NCBI RefSeq assembly: GCF_000934545.1
Contig: NZ_CP010554.1
Coordinates: 2,852,001 to 2,916,000, forward strand
Source of the DNA: Rugosibacter aromaticivorans
GTDB taxonomy: Bacteria; Pseudomonadota; Gammaproteobacteria; Burkholderiales; Rhodocyclaceae
Direction of reading: 5' to 3'
Length of the DNA stretch: 64,000 bases
Numbering within the stretch: the stretch's first letter is position 1; each line of letters starts with the position of its first letter. This document shows, piece by piece, positions 25,218 through 34,053 of this stretch. The translations under genes and the position numbers were made by a program. Below the pieces are notes generated by a model, which saw nothing but the letters and a program-made list of their open reading frames with translations, did no database searches and was not told the origin of the DNA.

Positions 25218-25367
25218 TCACAGTGGACGTCGCCCGCTGATGACTCTGAGCAGGACGACCACAATGGCGATTACCAGAAGAATATGGATAAAACCGCCGA
25301 GTGTGTAAGAAGTGACCAATCCAAGAAGCCACAAAATAAGAAGAACAACTGCAATTGTGTAAAGCAT
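25218..25367 (-). CDS. Lmo0937-family small membrane protein (49 aa)
   Basis: Translation gives a 49-residue protein, MLYTIAVVLLILWLLGLVTS then YTLGGFIHILLVIAIVVVLL and the basic tail RVISGRRPL. This is the Lmo0937-type pattern of two membrane helices separated by a YTLGGFIH turn. Such proteins are abundant in soil bacteria near stress genes and have no known mechanism. AAGGAT lies seven bases before the ATG at 25367. The dyad at 25540-25560 is about 183 bp upstream. Confidence 0.9.
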   Translation of the reverse strand: MLYTIAVVLLILWLLGLVTSYTLGGFIHILLVIAIVVVLLRVISGRRPL

Positions 25368-25539
25368 GATAATTATCCTTTTATGCTTTTGATCCAAACC
25401 CCGACCGGATCAGTTCGAGTGAATCGCGCCGTCGGACAACGCTTACTTGATCGCCCGTTTGCTACGATTTCGGGTTGGCTTTGCGAAATAATGCAATTCA
25501 ACCCGACGCTGCTCATTGTGGGCATATCCCAGTGCGTTC

Positions 25540-25560
25540 TCTGTTCGTTGGCGTACACAA
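25540..25560. promoter_or_regulatory. Stress dyad site between divergent Lmo0937-type and BON genes
   Basis: TCTGTTCGTTGGCGTACA then CAA. It lies about 183 bp from the Lmo0937-type start and about 214 bp from the BON start at 25764, so it could serve either. No gene is visible in the rest of the 25368-25763 gap apart from the second copy at 25683. Confidence 0.65.
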
Positions 25561-25682
25561 CAAAATAATTCGACATTTGCATAAAAATAAAAAGCGCTGA
25601 CACAACATGGCAACTGAATGGCATCAGAGGCAAGCGAGGAACGTATTTCGAGACCCTGCGCGGCCAAGGCTTTCGTCTTGCT

Positions 25683-25703
25683 CTATGTGCGCCAGCGAAC
25701 AGA
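25683..25703 (+). promoter_or_regulatory. Second stress dyad upstream of the BON gene
   Basis: On the minus strand it reads TCTGTTCGCTGGCGCACA then TAG, a full consensus match. It is only about 71 bp before the BON start at 25764, closer than any other copy. Confidence 0.6.
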
Positions 25704-25763
25704 TCTTCTTTGAACATAGCCGGACAATCCACATTTCCCACCTCCCTAAGGAAAGAACAGACC

Positions 25764-26102
25764 ATGAAAACCAAACTCGCGACCACCTGTTTTGTCATCG
25801 GTACCTTACTGGCACCCGTTGCGGCCATTGCTGCCGACACCATCGAACGACACTCGGATCGTGCGCACCCCATGACCTGGGTCAAAGACTCGGTAATTAC
25901 AACCAAAATAAAGGCCAAACTGGCTGCGGATCATCCGGGCAGCATGAAGCATATCCAGGTCGATACCGACAAGGATGGCGTTGTGTGGTTGACCGGCACT
26001 GCCAATTCCCAGGCAGAGATAGACGCGGCGATTGCAACGGCACGCCATACCGAACACGTAAAATCAGTCTGGAGTGATCTCAAAATAGAGAACGACCGCT
26101 AA
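25764..26102 (+). CDS. Periplasmic BON-domain protein (OsmY-like)
   Basis: 112 residues from the ATG at 25764, with AAGGAAAG upstream. It has a cleavable signal peptide (MKTKLATTCFVIGTLLAPVA.., cleavage after AIA, near residue 23) and no lipobox. One BON domain covers about 40-110: DSVITTKIKAKLAADH, IQVDTDKDGVVWLTGTA and HVKSVWSDLKIEND. It should be a soluble periplasmic stress protein. A terminator follows at 26163-26191. Two dyad copies lie upstream. Confidence 0.92.
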   Translation: MKTKLATTCFVIGTLLAPVAAIAADTIERHSDRAHPMTWVKDSVITTKIKAKLAADHPGSMKHIQVDTDKDGVVWLTGTANSQAEIDAAIATARHTEHVKSVWSDLKIENDR

Positions 26103-26162
26103 GGTATCGGCTCGATACTGGCGCCAAGACCAGGGCGCGTGTAGCGCGCCGCACAAACCGGA

Positions 26163-26191
26163 CCAGAGGCCGATAATATGATCGCCTCTGG
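26163..26191 (+). terminator. Intrinsic terminator of the BON gene
   Basis: An 8-bp stem (CCAGAGGC at 26163-26170, GCCTCTGG at 26184-26191) followed by CCCTTTCCTTTC. A smaller hairpin (GGCGCG/CGCGCC, 26134-26150) precedes it. Confidence 0.7.
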
Positions 26192-26534
26192 CCCTTTCCT
26201 TTCACCTTTCAGTTGGTCCCAATCGCAATATCCCGCTGTACGCCGTGCATAGCTCGCGGTCGAGCGGCAGCAGCGGCAACAATGCCAGCCTCCACCGTGC
26301 ACTGACTAGATGCGGTGCCCGTCCTGACCCATCCCTGCGCAATGCAAGAACATAACAATTCGCCGGCTGTTCCATGGCTTCAAAATGCATCGCGGTTTGC
26401 TTCGCGCTCCGGACTGTCAATGATCAACCCGATTTCGGTGTTCAAATGCTTTGATCTCCAAAGCTGACGAAAATGCGCTATGTGCGATAGCGTATGGAGA
26501 AGGCTGCTTAGGGTGCCGGCTTTTCAGCGTCTGA
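26192..26534. other. Intergenic gap holding a right-half copy of the dispersed element
   Basis: No gene is evident. At 26508-26528 the sequence TTAGGGTGCCGGCTTTTC then AGCG matches the right half of the long-form dispersed element seen in dprA and ntrY, without a recognisable left half. A weak match to the stress dyad at about 26478 (TATGTGCGATAGCGTATG) is not convincing. Confidence 0.35.
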
Positions 26535-27329
26535 CTAAGTGCCCTTCCATGCCGGTGTACGTTTTTGCATGAAGGCATCAATACCCTCAGCGGCATCGTC
26601 CGTCATCATGTTGCACGCCATGGTTTTGGCAGCCAGCTGATAGGCGGCATCCAGCCCTGTTTCGAGTTGCTGATAAAACAACCGCTTGCCCATGGCAATC
26701 GCCACGGGTGATTTGCCGCATATCGAATCAACCAGCCGCTGCACTTCGCTATCCAGCCTTTCCGCTGGTACGGCACGATTGATCAAGCCACGGCGCGCAG
26801 CTTCCGGCGCATCGATAAATTCACCGGTGAGCAGCATTTCCATCGCCTCTTTGCGCGCCATGGCACGGCCCAGGGCAACTGCGGGCGTTGAGCAAAACAA
26901 ACCCACATTAATGCCGGACACCGCAAAGCGCGCCTGCTCGGCCGCGATGGCAAGATCACACATCGCCACCAGCTGGCACCCCGCGGCCGTTGCAATACCC
27001 TCCACTCGCGCAATAACAGGTTGCGGCATCTGTGTGAGGGCCATCATTATCTCGCCGCATTGCCTAAACAAATCCTGTATATATTTTTTGGTGTGCTGGG
27101 CGCGCATTTCTTTGAGATCATGCCCAACGCAAAATGCTTTACCTGCACCCTTTATCACCACAACGCGCACGGATTTATTGGTGGCAATCGCCGCAAGTTC
27201 AGTGTGTAATGCGGTGAGCAAGGCTTTTGACAGCGCATTAAATTGCGCTGGCCGATTCAACGTGAGCGTGGCTACACCGTGCGCATCATCGCGCAAGAGT
27301 ACGGCTTCCGGAGCTGCGTTGTTATTCAT
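26535..27329 (-). CDS. Enoyl-CoA hydratase/isomerase family protein (ECHDC3-like)
   Basis: 264 residues from the ATG at 27329, set by AGGAGA; the upstream frame extension is unsupported. Crotonase-fold motifs are GAGKAFCVGHDLKEMR (CoA-binding oxyanion segment) and IARVEGIATAAGCQLVAMCDLAIA, followed by FAVSGINVGLFCSTP. The GLFCSTP segment is typical of the ECHDC3 subgroup, which replaces residues around the hydratase glutamates, so simple hydratase activity is uncertain. A role in fatty-acid or aromatic acyl-CoA breakdown is likely. It stands alone, with a dispersed-element copy between its upstream side and lgt. Confidence 0.85.
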   Translation of the reverse strand: MNNNAAPEAVLLRDDAHGVATLTLNRPAQFNALSKALLTALHTELAAIATNKSVRVVVIKGAGKAFCVGHDLKEMRAQHTKKYIQDLFRQCGEIMMALTQMPQPVIARVEGIATAAGCQLVAMCDLAIAAEQARFAVSGINVGLFCSTPAVALGRAMARKEAMEMLLTGEFIDAPEAARRGLINRAVPAERLDSEVQRLVDSICGKSPVAIAMGKRLFYQQLETGLDAAYQLAAKTMACNMMTDDAAEGIDAFMQKRTPAWKGT

Positions 27330-27437
27330 GAGATTCTCCTCACCTCGCGGTTGTTTGGTAGCAGGAAACGTCGCGCGCTCACTTTTCCAGATCGCCGCGC
27401 CAACGGAATAATACGGACAACTAATAACCTCTTGCCC

Positions 27438-27471
27438 ACGCCGTCTTACCAGCGCCGACTTTTTAGCGCGT
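27438..27471 (+). repeat. Dispersed element, copy 2 (3' end of lgt)
   Basis: CGTCTT then ACCAGCGCCGACTTTT, with arms CGC and GCG plus an outer A/T pair (ACGC left, GCGCGT right). The copy overlaps the last three codons and stop of lgt (minus strand). An additional repeat TACCAGCG...CGCTGGTA makes a larger hairpin spanning 27447-27479, which could help end lgt transcription. Confidence 0.7.
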
Positions 27472-28251
27472 CGCTGGTACTTTTCGCAAACACAGCCACA
27501 GACCCACCGCAATCATCGGCAGGCTGAGCCACTGCCCCATGCTCACGGTGTAAGAAAGCCCGAAAATGCCCGCATCCGGCTCACGAAAAAATTCTGCCGC
27601 AGCGCGCAGCACACCATAACCGATGAGAAATAATCCCGACACGCGCCCAAGCGCACGTTGCCGCGCTGAAAAAATCCACAGCAAGATGAAAAGTAGCAAG
27701 CCTTCACCTGTGGCTTCATACAGCGGTGAAGGATGGCGCGGCAAGTTATCCACTTGCGGGAACACCATCGCCCAAGGCAGCGTCGCATCTGCCACGCGAC
27801 CCCACAGTTCACCGTTAATAAAGTTGCCTATACGCCCTGCCATTAACCCCAGGGGCACGAGTGGCGCAATAAAGTCGGTAACCTGCAAAAATGTTTTGCC
27901 CTGTTTGCGTCCCCACACACCCATCGCTATAAGCACGCCAAGAAAGCCACCATGAAAACTCATGCCACCCTTCCATACTGCAAAAATTTCCAGCGGATGC
28001 ACCAGGTAATATCCTGGGTCATAAAAAATCACCTGGCCCAGACGCCCGCCCAGTACAACACCGAACACGCCGTAGAACAGCAAACCGTCCAGATCGATCG
28101 CCGTCATGTCATGCCACGGCTGGACCCGCGCACGCCATTTGCCCAGCCACAGAAAGGCCATGAAACCGGCAAGATACATCAACCCATACCAACGCACGGC
28201 CAACGGGCCAAGGTGAAGAGCGACAGGATCGAACTGAGGATGAATCAACAT
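27463..28251 (-). CDS. lgt: Prolipoprotein diacylglyceryl transferase
   Basis: 262 residues, seven membrane helices, normal length. It moves diacylglycerol from phosphatidylglycerol to the lipobox Cys of prolipoproteins at the inner membrane, and so serves the many lipoproteins in this window. Signatures: [11 protein letters not shown] (with the essential His), the Lgt signature [14 protein letters not shown] and [17 protein letters not shown]. It is divergent from ilvD, as in many betaproteobacteria. Confidence 0.97.
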   Translation of the reverse strand: MLIHPQFDPVALHLGPLAVRWYGLMYLAGFMAFLWLGKWRARVQPWHDMTAIDLDGLLFYGVFGVVLGGRLGQVIFYDPGYYLVHPLEIFAVWKGGMSFHGGFLGVLIAMGVWGRKQGKTFLQVTDFIAPLVPLGLMAGRIGNFINGELWGRVADATLPWAMVFPQVDNLPRHPSPLYEATGEGLLLFILLWIFSARQRALGRVSGLFLIGYGVLRAAAEFFREPDAGIFGLSYTVSMGQWLSLPMIAVGLWLCLRKVPATR

Positions 28252-28341
28252 GGGCTTATGCGTGGGTTTGGGCTAGAATTCCCATTCTAAGTCATAACTT
28301 GCGCGCTACGCTCTGTCGTGCCGCGACTTCCGGAGATCATC

Positions 28342-30189
28342 ATGCCAGCTTATCGTTCACGTACATCCACCCACGGCCGCAACATGGCCGGCGCCCGCGC
28401 CCTGTGGCGTGCTACCGGCATGAAGGATGGTGATTTTGGCAAGCCCATTATCGCTGTGGTGAATTCCTTCACTCAATTCGTGCCCGGCCATGTGCATCTG
28501 AAAGATCTGGGACAAATGGTCGCGCGTGAGATCGAAGCCGCTGGTGGCGTAGCGAAAGAATTCAACACCATCGCGGTGGATGACGGTATTGCCATGGGGC
28601 ACGGCGGCATGCTGTATTCGCTGCCTAGTCGCGAGCTGATTGCTGATTCAGTTGAATACATGGTCAATGCCCATTGTGCGGACGCCATGGTGTGCATTTC
28701 CAACTGCGACAAAATTACACCGGGGATGCTGATGGCATCCTTGCGCATCAATGTCCCCACCGTTTTCGTTTCCGGCGGGCCCATGGAAGCGGGCAAGGTG
28801 CAGTGGCACGGCAAGTTCCGCAAGGTGGATTTGATCGACGCGATGGTCGAAGCAGGTGACGCAAAAAACAGCGACGCCGATGTGGCCGACATGGAGCGCT
28901 CCGCTTGCCCGACCTGCGGCTCGTGTTCCGGCATGTTCACAGCCAACTCGATGAACTGCCTGACCGAAGCGCTGGGCTTGTCCTTGCCGGGCAATGGTTC
29001 ACTACTAGCCACCCACGCTGACCGCAAACAGCTTTTCCTGCGCGCCGGACGACTGGTAGTCGATCTGTGCAAGCGCTGGTATGAGCAGGATGACGCCAGC
29101 GTTCTGCCGCGCAACGTGGCGTCGTTCGAAGCGTTTGAAAATGCCATGACGCTGGACATCAGCATGGGCGGCTCAACCAACACCGTGCTTCACCTGCTGG
29201 CCGCTGCGCATGAAGCGGGCACTAACTTCACGATGCAGGATATCGACCGCCTTTCGCGCCATGTGCCATGCCTGGCCAAAGTGGCGCCAGCCACGCAGAA
29301 ATATCACATGGAAGATGTGCACCGCGCAGGCGGCATCATGGCGATTTTGGGCGAGCTGGATCGCGCCGGTCTGATTCATCGCGACCTGCCCACGGTGCAT
29401 TCCCCAACGCTGGGCGCAGCGCTCGAGCAGTGGGATGTGGTGCGCTCGCAAGACGCCACCACCCAGGATTTTTATCGCGCTGCACCCGGCGGCATTCCGA
29501 CACAAACCGCGTTTTCGCAAGATCAGCGTTATCCCGATCTTGATCTTGATCGCGCAGAAGGCTGCATACGCGACAAGACGCACGCCTATTCGCAAGATGG
29601 TGGCCTGGCCGTGCTCTTTGGCAACATCGCAGAAAAAGGGTGCATCGTTAAAACGGCAGGCGTGGATGATTCCATTCTCAGATTCACCGGCCGCGTGCGT
29701 CGTTGCGAATCGCAGGAAGAGGCCGTGGAAAAAATTCTGACAGACCAGATCGTTGCTGGCGATATCGTGGTCATCGTGTATGAAGGCCCCAAAGGCGGAC
29801 CGGGCATGCAGGAAATGCTTTACCCCACCAGCTATTTGAAATCCAAAGACTTGGGCAAAGTCTGCGCACTGCTGACCGACGGCCGTTTTTCTGGCGGCAC
29901 GTCCGGCTTATCCATTGGTCATGCCTCGCCAGAAGCGGCGGCAGGCGGCGCCATTGGTTTGGTTGAAGAAGGCGACACCATCGAGATCGACATCCCCAAC
30001 CGGAGCATCAATCTGGTGATCGAAAAGTCGGCGCTGGCAACACGGCGAAAAGCCATGGAAGCACGCGGCGCAGCGGCATGGAAACCGGTCAATCGGCAAC
30101 GCGAAGTCTCTGCAGCACTCAAGGCCTATGCGGCACTGACCACCTCGGCTGACACGGGTGCCGTGCGTGACGTGACGCAGCTTGATTGA
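28342..30189 (+). CDS. ilvD: Dihydroxy-acid dehydratase
   Basis: 615 residues from the ATG at 28342 (GGAG six bases upstream; an in-frame GTG at 28318 is less likely). It dehydrates 2,3-dihydroxy-isovalerate and -methylvalerate in valine and isoleucine synthesis. Iron-sulfur and active-site motifs: [12 protein letters not shown] (about 118) and [18 protein letters not shown] (about 187), then [18 protein letters not shown] and a C-terminal [12 protein letters not shown]. The stretch [10 protein letters not shown] near the C-terminus differs from the usual SDEELARRR and coincides with a reverse-oriented copy of the dispersed element (30020-30048). Confidence 0.98.
   Translation: MPAYRSRTSTHGRNMAGARALWRATGMKDGDFGKPIIAVVNSFTQFVPGHVHLKDLGQMVAREIEAAGGVAKEFNTIAVDDGIAMGHGGMLYSLPSRELIADSVEYMVNAHCADAMVCISNCDKITPGMLMASLRINVPTVFVSGGPMEAGKVQWHGKFRKVDLIDAMVEAGDAKNSDADVADMERSACPTCGSCSGMFTANSMNCLTEALGLSLPGNGSLLATHADRKQLFLRAGRLVVDLCKRWYEQDDASVLPRNVASFEAFENAMTLDISMGGSTNTVLHLLAAAHEAGTNFTMQDIDRLSRHVPCLAKVAPATQKYHMEDVHRAGGIMAILGELDRAGLIHRDLPTVHSPTLGAALEQWDVVRSQDATTQDFYRAAPGGIPTQTAFSQDQRYPDLDLDRAEGCIRDKTHAYSQDGGLAVLFGNIAEKGCIVKTAGVDDSILRFTGRVRRCESQEEAVEKILTDQIVAGDIVVIVYEGPKGGPGMQEMLYPTSYLKSKDLGKVCALLTDGRFSGGTSGLSIGHASPEAAAGGAIGLVEEGDTIEIDIPNRSINLVIEKSALATRRKAMEARGAAAWKPVNRQREVSAALKAYAALTTSADTGAVRDVTQLD
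30020..30048 (-). repeat. Dispersed element, copy 3 (inside ilvD, reverse orientation)
   Basis: On the minus strand: arm TCG, CCGTGTT, then GCCAGCGCCGACTTTT, arm CGA. It is the only exact core copy in reverse orientation found, and it lies in the ilvD coding region. Confidence 0.65.
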
Positions 30190-30234
30190 GCTTAGTTAAC
30201 TTGGCCGCTGCCTGCTTAGCCCATCTGCTGGCGC

Positions 30235-30837
30235 ATGACCCACATGACCCCGGCGTTAAACGATGAACCCATCACCGGTGTAATTCTGGCCGGTGGCCAG
30301 GGCAAGCGCATGGGTGGATTGGATAAAGGCCTGCAAGACTTACACGGCCGGCCGATGGTGCAATGGGTAATCGATCGGCTGGCACCGCAAGTAGCGCACC
30401 TGCTGATCAACGCGAATCGCAACCTTCTCCGGTATGAGGCTTTTGGCTATCCCGTAATTGCCGACGGAATACCCGATTACGCTGGCCCTCTGGCGGGCAT
30501 CCAGATGGCCTTAACCCACGCGACCACTCCGCTAGTCGCTACCGTGCCGTGCGACTCGCCTTCGCTGCCAAGCGATCTGGTGGCACGCCTGGCGCGCGCC
30601 TTGCAGGAAAATTGCGCCGATCTGGCCGTGGCGCGCACCATCGAGCACACCCATCCGGTGTTTTGCCTGGCACGCCGCTCATTGTTGCCACAGCTGAATG
30701 ATTATCTTGCCCGCGGCAACCGCCGAGTTACCAGCTGGCACGCCCTGCTAAAAACATGTGACGTACTGTTTGACGACAGCACAGGGGCATTTAGCAATCT
30801 CAACACAGCACAAGCGCTTGCCCGCCATATAAATTAA
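30235..30837 (+). CDS. mobA: Molybdenum cofactor guanylyltransferase
   Basis: 200 residues, normal size. It joins GMP to molybdopterin to make the bis-MGD cofactor. Motifs: VILAGGQGKRMGGLDKGL (nucleotide-binding loop), VIADGIPDYAGPLAGI and VPCDSPSLP. The ATG at 30235 or the next ATG at 30244 could be used. No molybdoenzyme gene lies nearby. Confidence 0.95.
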   Translation: MTHMTPALNDEPITGVILAGGQGKRMGGLDKGLQDLHGRPMVQWVIDRLAPQVAHLLINANRNLLRYEAFGYPVIADGIPDYAGPLAGIQMALTHATTPLVATVPCDSPSLPSDLVARLARALQENCADLAVARTIEHTHPVFCLARRSLLPQLNDYLARGNRRVTSWHALLKTCDVLFDDSTGAFSNLNTAQALARHIN

Positions 30838-30957
30838 GCAGGCAGCACGTCACAGAAAAAATACTTGGGCGCGGGTTGGCGCATGGTTTGGGGGTGGCAG
30901 CGTTAGCAGTGTGAAGTGATCACCTGCCCGAAACTAACGCTGATTTAGTAAAAAAAC

Positions 30958-31031
30958 TGGAGCGGGCGAAGGGAGTCGAACCCTCGTTATCAGCTTGGGA
31001 AGCTGGAGTAATGCCGTTATACGACGCCCGC
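30958..31031 (-). tRNA. tRNA-Gly (anticodon CCC)
   Basis: The minus strand folds as a complete tRNA with acceptor GCGGGCG paired to CGCCCGC, an anticodon loop TTCCCAA on a CAGC/GCTG stem giving anticodon CCC, a GGTTCGACTCC T-arm, discriminator T and an encoded CCA end. A run of T follows the CCA, suggesting a terminator. Confidence 0.95.
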
Positions 31032-31089
31032 GTGTTTTTGGAACTAAGCCTGGAAATTAGCCTGAAAAAGCCAAGCGCGGATTTTATCC

Positions 31090-32547
31090 TTACATCAGCA
31101 CAATGTCGAACTGCTCTTGCGTATAGCCGCTTTCAGCATGGAGTGACACGGAGCGGCCAATGAAGTCGGACAGCATGGTCAAGGCTTGCGCTTCTTCTTC
31201 CAGAAACTTCTCGATCACCACCGGGGCAGCGATTACGCGTAGTTCGCGGGTAGCAAACTGACGGGCTTCGCGCAATAGCTCACGCAAGATTTCATAGCAC
31301 ACGGTTTGCGCCGACTTTATTTCGCCACGCCCACCACATACCGGGCAAGGCTCGCAAAGAATCTGCGCCAGGCTTTCACGGGTGCGCTTGCGCGTCATTT
31401 CGATCAACCCCAGCTGGGTAAATTCCGACAGGGTCACGCGCGTGCGATCAGACGCTAGCGCCTTTTTAAATTCTGCGAGAACCGCCGCCTGATGCTGCTC
31501 ATCTTCCATATCAATAAAATCGACAATGATGATGCCACCCAAGTTACGCAGGCGTAACTGATGCGCTACCGTTAGTGCTGCTTCAAGATTGGTCTTGAAT
31601 ATCGTGTCGTTAAAATTACGCGCGCCGACAAATCCACCCGTATTGACATCAATGGTGGTCATGGCTTCGGTCTGATCAAAAATCAAATAACCGCCTGATT
31701 TCAGATCAACACGCCGCGCGAGCGCTTTTTGTATTTCATCTTCGATGCCATGCAACTCAAACAATGGGCGGTCGCCCGTGTAGTGCACCAGACGATCACT
31801 GACTTGTGGCACATATTCTTGCGCAAAAACTTTCAGTTTCTGAAAGTTTTCACGTGAATCGATCAGCACAGCGGTGGTTTCTTGTGTGACCAGATCACGC
31901 AACACGCGTTGCGCCAAGGTCAGATCATGATGCAACAGCACCGGCGGAAACATCCCCACGCTGCGCTGTTTTATTTCCTGCCAGATGCGCCGCAAATAGA
32001 CGATGTCAGCCGCCAGCTCTTCATCGCTGGCCTCAAGCCCTACAGTGCGCAAAATGAAGCCGCCACGATCTTCTGGTGAGAGTAGCGCTTGAATACGGCC
32101 ACGCAATTTTTCACGCGCTTCTTCATCAACAATCCGCTGAGAAATGCCCACATGATCATCTTGCGGCAGGTAAACCAATAGCCTGCCTGCAATCGAAATC
32201 TGCGTGGTTAAGCGGGCGCCTTTGGTACCGATGGGATCTTTTTGTACCTGGACACGCAGCGATTGCCCTGCGGTGAGTATCTTTTCAATAGACCGTTGTT
32301 CTGTTCCATTGGCCGCTCGCTCTTCCCAGATATCCGCGGCATGCAAAAAGGCTGAGCGCTCCAGACCAATATCGATAAATGCTGACTGCATGCCGGGCAA
32401 AACACGCACCACATAGCCAAGATAAATGTTGCCGACCACGCCGCAACTGTTGTTGCGTTCAATATGTAATTCCTGAACGACGCCTTGCTGTAATGAAGCA
32501 ACGCGTGTTTCTTCTGGCGTGAAATTGATTAGAAACTGTTCAGCCAC
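31090..32547 (-). CDS. rng: Ribonuclease G
   Basis: 485 residues, standard for RNase G, which matures 16S rRNA 5' ends and degrades some mRNAs. The N-terminal S1-like domain has NIYLGYVVRVLPGMQSAFIDIG. The catalytic magnesium site is in TTIDVNTGGFVG (about 293) and IIVDFIDMED. The zinc-link Cys pair is CEPCPVCGGRG (about 397). It is the last gene of the nadD-rsfS-rlmH-maf-rng cluster. Confidence 0.97.
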   Translation of the reverse strand: MAEQFLINFTPEETRVASLQQGVVQELHIERNNSCGVVGNIYLGYVVRVLPGMQSAFIDIGLERSAFLHAADIWEERAANGTEQRSIEKILTAGQSLRVQVQKDPIGTKGARLTTQISIAGRLLVYLPQDDHVGISQRIVDEEAREKLRGRIQALLSPEDRGGFILRTVGLEASDEELAADIVYLRRIWQEIKQRSVGMFPPVLLHHDLTLAQRVLRDLVTQETTAVLIDSRENFQKLKVFAQEYVPQVSDRLVHYTGDRPLFELHGIEDEIQKALARRVDLKSGGYLIFDQTEAMTTIDVNTGGFVGARNFNDTIFKTNLEAALTVAHQLRLRNLGGIIIVDFIDMEDEQHQAAVLAEFKKALASDRTRVTLSEFTQLGLIEMTRKRTRESLAQILCEPCPVCGGRGEIKSAQTVCYEILRELLREARQFATRELRVIAAPVVIEKFLEEEAQALTMLSDFIGRSVSLHAESGYTQEQFDIVLM

Positions 32548-32574
32548 GTGTACGCACCATCAGCAGGGGTGTCA

Positions 32575-33198
32575 TCACACGGCTTGCCCGAATTCACGCA
32601 GCATGAGCACTGTCTCACACAATGGCAAACCCACAATGCCCGTATAAGAGCCATGAATAGATTCAACAAAGGTCGCCGCACGGCCTTGAATGCCATAAGC
32701 ACCGGCCTTATCTAGCGACTCACCGCTTTGCACATAGCGCTGAATTTCATCTTCTGTGAGCGCTCTGAACGTGACATCGCTCACCGATAAGCAGGATTTA
32801 ACCCGCGGCTCAATATCGTGCGGCATGGCTGCCACAACCGCAGTCAACACCCGATGACTGCGGCCGGATAAGCGACGCAAAATGGCGATGGCATCAGCAC
32901 TATCTTTTGGTTTGCCGATCACTTCGCCGTCTAGATCAAGCGTTGTGTCAGCTGCTAGCAGCAAACGTTTTGGCAAGTGGCGTTGCAGCAAAAGATTGGC
33001 ACCAAAAATGGCCTTGGCTCGGGCAACACGCTGCACATAGACTTCTGGCGTTTCGCCAGGCAAACAACTTTCATCAACTTCCGCATCCTGTCTTTCGGCA
33101 GAACGCAGTAACATTAACTCAAAACGAATACCGGCCTGATTGAGCAGCTCTCGCCGACGTACGCTTCGCGATACAAGATAAATACGGGTATCAGGCAT
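32575..33198 (-). CDS. maf: Maf-family nucleotide pyrophosphatase
   Basis: 207 residues. Maf proteins hydrolyse non-canonical or excess nucleoside triphosphates (dTTP/UTP in the YhdE subgroup) to monophosphates. Motifs are the N-terminal SRSVRRRELL (usual S-x-S-x-R-R), AADTTLDLDGEVIGKP with the catalytic Asp pair region, and GAYGIQGRAATFVESIHGSYTGIVGLPL. The second motif has AADTTLDLDG where SADTxVxxDG is usual, a mild substitution. Its place beside rng is conserved. Confidence 0.95.
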   Translation of the reverse strand: MPDTRIYLVSRSVRRRELLNQAGIRFELMLLRSAERQDAEVDESCLPGETPEVYVQRVARAKAIFGANLLLQRHLPKRLLLAADTTLDLDGEVIGKPKDSADAIAILRRLSGRSHRVLTAVVAAMPHDIEPRVKSCLSVSDVTFRALTEDEIQRYVQSGESLDKAGAYGIQGRAATFVESIHGSYTGIVGLPLCETVLMLREFGQAV

Positions 33199-33203
33199 AG
33201 GGA

Positions 33204-33674
33204 TTACTCACGATGATAAGGGTGTCCTTTGATCACGCTGGCTGCACGATACAGCGCTTCAGCCAGGATAACCCGGACGAGTGCGTGGGGTAAGGTCAGG
33301 CTGGAAAGCCGCAGCGTTTCGTGGGCAGTTTCCTTGATACGTGTTGCCAGGCCGTCGGGGCCACCAATCAGGAAGGCGACATCACACCCTCCTGCCATCC
33401 ACTGGGTTAATCGCTCGCTCAACTGCCGCGTGGTTACCACGTCACCCTGTTCATCCAGCACGACGCGGCGGCAAGACGCAGGTAATGCAGCATCAAGGCG
33501 CGTCGCTTCAGCAGCCATCATCGCGACGACATTTTTGCCTGTCGTGCGGGATTCGGGTTTAATTTCCAGTAGATCAAGCGATAACTCGCGCGGCATGCGC
33601 TTGGCATAGTCACCCCAACCTGCCGCCACCCATTCGGGCGGTCGAGTAGAGATCGCAGCGACAATTAATTTCAC
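33204..33674 (-). CDS. rlmH: 23S rRNA pseudouridine-1915 N3-methyltransferase
   Basis: 156 residues, the exact family length. A SPOUT methyltransferase acting on pseudouridine 1915 in helix 69 of 23S rRNA. The knot region FLIGGPDGL and the C-terminal [22 protein letters not shown] ... GHPYHRE are diagnostic. It is followed five bases later by maf. Confidence 0.97.
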   Translation of the reverse strand: MKLIVAAISTRPPEWVAAGWGDYAKRMPRELSLDLLEIKPESRTTGKNVVAMMAAEATRLDAALPASCRRVVLDEQGDVVTTRQLSERLTQWMAGGCDVAFLIGGPDGLATRIKETAHETLRLSSLTLPHALVRVILAEALYRAASVIKGHPYHRE

Positions 33675-33692
33675 AGTCTCACGTCTCCTGGC

Positions 33693-34046
33693 TCACTTGT
33701 CCACAGATTTCTTGCCGCGCTTGGGCACTGTTTGCCAGAGCTCTTCGAGATTGTAATGGGCGCGTATTGTCGGCTGCATCACATGCACCACAATATCTGC
33801 CAGATCAACCAGCACCCACTCACCCGTTTCCTCGCCTTCTATGCCGATCACTTGACCTTCGGCCTCTTTGACTTTGTCATACACGTTGCGCGCCAGCGAT
33901 TTAACGTGACGACTGGAGTCCCCGCTGGCAATGATCATGAAGTCAAACATTGAGGTGAGCTTGCTGGTGTTAAGCACTTCAATATCTTTTGCTTTGATAT
34001 CTTCAAGCGCGTCGACAACTATTTTTTGCAGTTTTTTAATGTCCAT
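33693..34046 (-). CDS. rsfS: Ribosomal silencing factor RsfS
   Basis: 117 residues from the ATG at 34046; the longer frame overlaps nadD and is not supported. RsfS binds L14 on the large subunit and blocks subunit joining in starvation. Family pattern: ALEDIKAKDIEVLNTSKLTS, MIIASGDSSRHVKSLA, GEETGEWVLVDLADIVVHVM and the conserved YNLEELW. No strong ribosome binding site is seen, and the start lies seven bases after the nadD stop, so coupling is likely. Confidence 0.96.
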   Translation of the reverse strand: MDIKKLQKIVVDALEDIKAKDIEVLNTSKLTSMFDFMIIASGDSSRHVKSLARNVYDKVKEAEGQVIGIEGEETGEWVLVDLADIVVHVMQPTIRAHYNLEELWQTVPKRGKKSVDK

Positions 34047-34053
34047 AGGGCGT

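Noticed and set aside
26470..26496. A further stress dyad copy (TATGTGCGATAGCGTATG)
   Set aside because: Only the general shape matches; the TCTGT end is missing and it is not upstream of any gene.
26535..27329. Assigning the crotonase-family gene to a phenylacetate or specific fatty-acid pathway
   Set aside because: No pathway partner genes adjoin it, and the GLFCSTP-type active-site region makes the exact reaction uncertain.
31304..31325. Another dispersed-element copy in rng (TTTGCGCCGACTTTAT)
   Set aside because: The right end has a mismatch in the T run, the left half does not match and no complementary arms are present.
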